Assembly: GCA_001485605.1 (NCBI GenBank)
Contig: FAON01000004.1
Coordinates: forward strand, 1-64,000
Origin: Candidatus Kryptobacter tengchongensis
Lineage (GTDB): Bacteria > Bacteroidota > Ignavibacteria > Kryptoniales > Kryptoniaceae
DNA: 64,000 bases
Direction: 5' to 3'
Positions 61,729 to 64,000 of this stretch are shown one piece after another. The first letter of the stretch is position 1. Each line of letters begins with the position of its first letter. Below the pieces are notes generated by a model. That model was not told where the DNA came from. It made no database searches and saw nothing but the letters and a program-made list of their open reading frames with translations. The position numbers and the translations under genes are program-made.

Positions 61729-63087
61729 TTAGATATTTCCACGTGCTTTTAATTTTTTGTAAATTATTTCATAAGGGACACGCCTGACATCTCCATCAAA
61801 TCCAACTGCAAGTCCTGCTACTACACCCGCTGCCTCACCTGTTGCTGCAGATGTCGCTTGAATTCTCAAAGCCGAATGTCCTTCTCTTGTTGCAGATATA
61901 CATTTGCCAGCAACAAGTAAATTCAGGGCTTTCTTAACTATTAGGGCTCTTAAAGGAATTTCATAATATTGTCCTTCTTTCAAATGTTCAAGCCGTGATT
62001 TTCCCTCCCTTTGCCCGTGAATGTCAATCCCATAACAAGCTCTTGCAACCGCATCTTCAAACTTTCGTGCCCGCAATATATCCTCACCAGTTACAATGTA
62101 TTCACCTATTGCCCTTCTTGTTTCCCTAACACCAACTTGAATTGCCGATTCAATCAAATACGAATTCTCAAAACCTTGAATTTTTTGCTTCAAAAAATTG
62201 AATATCTCCCACATTTGAAAACGCCCTCTTATCTCTGCCTCAGTTAAATCAAATGAACTTGTTCCATCAAGCCCGAGTATATTTGTAGTATTAAAAGAAG
62301 CTTCACCTTCTTCTGGCAAAGTTGTGAAGAATATATATTCAATCTCCTCTGGTAGTAAACCCTTCTCTTTTCCCTCTTTTACAAGATCAAAATAACCAGC
62401 GATTGAAACTATTTGCCCGGGAACATATATAGATGTTGACCATGGATAAAATTGTTCAGGGTTATCTCTCACAAATTCAATCGCCCTTATTACATCAATT
62501 CCTCCAACCCTGAAAAAAAGCGTCATCGCCTGCGTCAAACCTGTTTTTTCGTCACCTTTCATCCAACCAGCATTTGCAAGATAAACAATTTCCGCATCAC
62601 CAGTTGTGTCAATGAAAACCTTTCCAGATATACGATAAAATTTTGAGTTACGATTTAAAAGCAAAGAAATAATTTTTCTTTTCCTATTGATATTTTCATA
62701 TTCAACACCAAACAAAAGCACATGTCTTATAGTTTTAACTCCAGCATCATGTAAGAGCTCGTTAACAACTTTTCTGAAAGCCCATGCACTGAACCCGTTA
62801 TCTATCGTCCCACCGATTTTCTCCATCCCTCTTACAATTTCTTCAAACACACCACCGACAAGAGGTTTAACTTTGTTATCAAACTCATCAAAAATCCAAT
62901 ACTTCATAAATGGTGAAACCATTCCAGCGGTGGACATTCCGCCGAAAAATCCATATCTATCAATTAACACCGTCTTCGCACCTTCTCTTGCAGAGGCAAT
63001 TGCCGAGCAAACACCCGCTATACCAGCTCCAGCAACAACGACATCGGTTTCCCCAATTTCAATAATATTTTGTAGAATCCTTTTCAT
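61729..63087 (-). CDS. FAD-dependent oxidoreductase (FAD_oxidored family)
   Basis: 452-residue flavoprotein. The N-terminal dinucleotide loop is VVVAGAGIAGVCSAIASAREGAKT, followed by IDRYGFFGGMSTAGMVSPF and, near residue 170, FIDTTGDAEIVYLANA. The C-terminal LLVAGKCISATREGHSALRIQ is typical of FAD_oxidored proteins found next to sugar and amino-sugar catabolic genes. Substrate unknown. The start overlaps the nanE stop by 4 bases. It is followed by the DapB-like gene 20 bases later. Confidence 0.88.
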   Translation of the reverse strand: MKRILQNIIEIGETDVVVAGAGIAGVCSAIASAREGAKTVLIDRYGFFGGMSTAGMVSPFMKYWIFDEFDNKVKPLVGGVFEEIVRGMEKIGGTIDNGFSAWAFRKVVNELLHDAGVKTIRHVLLFGVEYENINRKRKIISLLLNRNSKFYRISGKVFIDTTGDAEIVYLANAGWMKGDEKTGLTQAMTLFFRVGGIDVIRAIEFVRDNPEQFYPWSTSIYVPGQIVSIAGYFDLVKEGKEKGLLPEEIEYIFFTTLPEEGEASFNTTNILGLDGTSSFDLTEAEIRGRFQMWEIFNFLKQKIQGFENSYLIESAIQVGVRETRRAIGEYIVTGEDILRARKFEDAVARACYGIDIHGQREGKSRLEHLKEGQYYEIPLRALIVKKALNLLVAGKCISATREGHSALRIQATSAATGEAAGVVAGLAVGFDGDVRRVPYEIIYKKLKARGNI

Positions 63088-63773
63088 TCCCTCATTTTTT
63101 TAATTTCTTCAACAAACCTTTGAACAATCAACCTTGGTCTTGTAACTGCAGAGCCAATCACAACAGCATATGCACCAAGTTCAAACATTTTCCTAACTTG
63201 TTCAACAGTCCATATGCGTCCTTCAGCAATAATTGGGATATTAAGCAAAGCAGCAAGTTTATGAACAAGTTCAAAATCAGGTTCATACTTTTTAAATGAA
63301 TATCTTGTGTAAGGAGTATACCCAGCCAATGTCGTAGCAACAAGATCAGCGCCAAGTTCAGCAGATTTAATTCCTTCTTCAAATGTTGAAATATCAGCCA
63401 TCAAAATTTTATCTTTATAAGCTTCTCTTATCTCCCTGAAAAATTCAAATCTTTTGTCCCTTGAGGTTACATCAACAGCAACTATATCAGCACCTGCTTC
63501 AATTATTTTCTTAACAGAGTCAGAATCTGGAGTTATAAGAACACTCCCATCCGGATATTTACCCTTTATAAGACCAATTACTGGAATTTTAACCTTGCTT
63601 TTTACAGCTTTTATATTCTCCACGCCTTCAGTTCTTATTGCAACAGCTCCGCCAAATTCAGCTGCAACTGAAAATTCAACAATAAACTTAACATCTGAGA
63701 AAAGCCCAACTTCATCAGGTTGACACGAAACTATGATGCCATTTTTCAACCTTTTTAAAATTTCCTCTTTCAA
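63084..63773 (-). CDS. nanE: N-acetylmannosamine-6-phosphate 2-epimerase-type protein NanE
   Basis: TIM-barrel epimerase of 229 residues converting N-acetylmannosamine 6-phosphate to N-acetylglucosamine 6-phosphate. The motifs NGIIVSCQP, FGGAVAIRTEGVENIKAVK, PVIGLIKGKYP, MADISTFEEG and GADLVATTLAGYTPYT are all diagnostic. The start is a TTG at 63773, one base after the upstream stop and with AGGG just upstream. In the classical route it follows sialic acid lyase and kinase; neither is in the window, so it may serve another amino-sugar pathway. Overlaps the FAD oxidoreductase start. Confidence 0.92.
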   Translation of the reverse strand: MKEEILKRLKNGIIVSCQPDEVGLFSDVKFIVEFSVAAEFGGAVAIRTEGVENIKAVKSKVKIPVIGLIKGKYPDGSVLITPDSDSVKKIIEAGADIVAVDVTSRDKRFEFFREIREAYKDKILMADISTFEEGIKSAELGADLVATTLAGYTPYTRYSFKKYEPDFELVHKLAALLNIPIIAEGRIWTVEQVRKMFELGAYAVVIGSAVTRPRLIVQRFVEEIKKMRE

Positions 63774-63774
63774 C

Positions 63775-64000
63775 TTATACCCTTGCTTTGATTCTGTTCA
63801 AACCCAAATTATTTTTATATGCAAATGCGATAAGATTCCCAATGTTTTCTGATGTTTTTATTGCGAATGGGAAAGAATAAAGTATAAATTTTAAATCATC
63901 ATCTACATCAGCAATTCTTCCAACTGCAACAAGATTTTTTATATCTGTTAAAAAAGATGAAAATGGAATACGAATTACGAGTTTGTTAAATTTTCCATCA
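63775..64000 (-). CDS. C-terminal end of an FAD-dependent oxidoreductase-like protein (partial)
   Basis: Only the last ~74 residues are inside the window. The frame is open to the right-hand edge and stops at TAA (63777-63775), one base before the nanE TTG. The segment IPFSSFLTDIKNLVAVGRIADVDDD resembles the C-terminal flavin-binding region of FAD_oxidored proteins (usually IPYRALVPK...NLLVAGR), but with substitutions. This suggests a divergent second family member. Assignment rests on a short stretch. Confidence 0.55.
   Translation of the reverse strand, partial: DGKFNKLVIRIPFSSFLTDIKNLVAVGRIADVDDDLKFILYSFPFAIKTSENIGNLIAFAYKNNLGLNRIKARV

Overview
The window reads as chromosomal DNA of a low-GC diderm of the Fibrobacterota-Chlorobiota-Bacteroidota (FCB) group. 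Three features support this: two extracellular proteins with type IX secretion (T9SS)-like C-terminal sorting tails, two PorV/PorQ-like outer-membrane proteins, and lipoprotein biogenesis by Lgt. An Ignavibacteriota or Ca. Kryptonia-like lineage is my best guess from overall character. That is inference; no 16S rRNA or other marker was checked. No prophage, integrase, CRISPR array or intact insertion sequence is visible.

Layout. 1-1774 (minus): end of a polysaccharide locus (CapK-like ligase cut by the window edge, GDP-mannose 3,5-epimerase). 1775-5394 (plus): tRNA-Arg(CCG), pdxJ and a Cys/Met-metabolism PLP enzyme, separated by arrays of a ~60-bp hairpin repeat. 5431-6304 (minus): peroxiredoxin and an unknown gene. 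6550-11386 (plus): a heme-copper respiratory operon (CuA subunit II, subunit I, SCO/SenC, a cytochrome c with a probable barrel, a diheme cytochrome c). Subunit I keeps all six metal-binding histidines but has Asn where oxidases of this type have the active-site Tyr, so it is more likely a nitric-oxide reductase than an oxidase. Its promoter overlaps a perfect 14-bp inverted repeat. A third repeat array follows (11.4-12.1 kb).

12104-25150 (minus) is one co-directional run: tsaD, trpA, a chorismate mutase-MltG in-frame fusion, a large membrane protein, ubiX, an S58 peptidase, then phoB-phoR-pstSCAB-phoU. An 11-bp-periodic TTAAC array (Pho box) lies just before pstS. After a lone plus-strand comF-like gene, 26068-33250 (minus) carries an acyl-CoA dehydrogenase, meaB, a sugar epimerase, an M28 peptidase, a nitroreductase, a radical SAM protein and a small membrane protein. 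33663-39975 (plus) is a tightly overlapped six-gene set: site-2 protease, lipoprotein, beta-propeller with sorting tail, two PorV-like barrels, and a glycosyltransferase.

39970-64000 (minus) holds a 58-aa gene, lgt, hisS, a PTS EIIA, a sugar nucleotidyltransferase fused to a degenerate phosphomutase, an amino-acid permease with tryptophanase, M1 and M14 peptidases, an EamA transporter, an SPL-like radical SAM protein, DUF1015, era, a GH94 phosphorylase, a lipid kinase, a DapB-like dehydrogenase, an FAD oxidoreductase, nanE and the end of a second FAD-type gene.

Taken together the genes suggest a heterotroph that degrades peptides and amino acids (S58, M28, M1 and M14 peptidases, tryptophanase, Cys/Met lyase-type enzyme, acyl-CoA dehydrogenase, MeaB), scavenges phosphate under PhoBR control, and may detoxify or respire nitric oxide.
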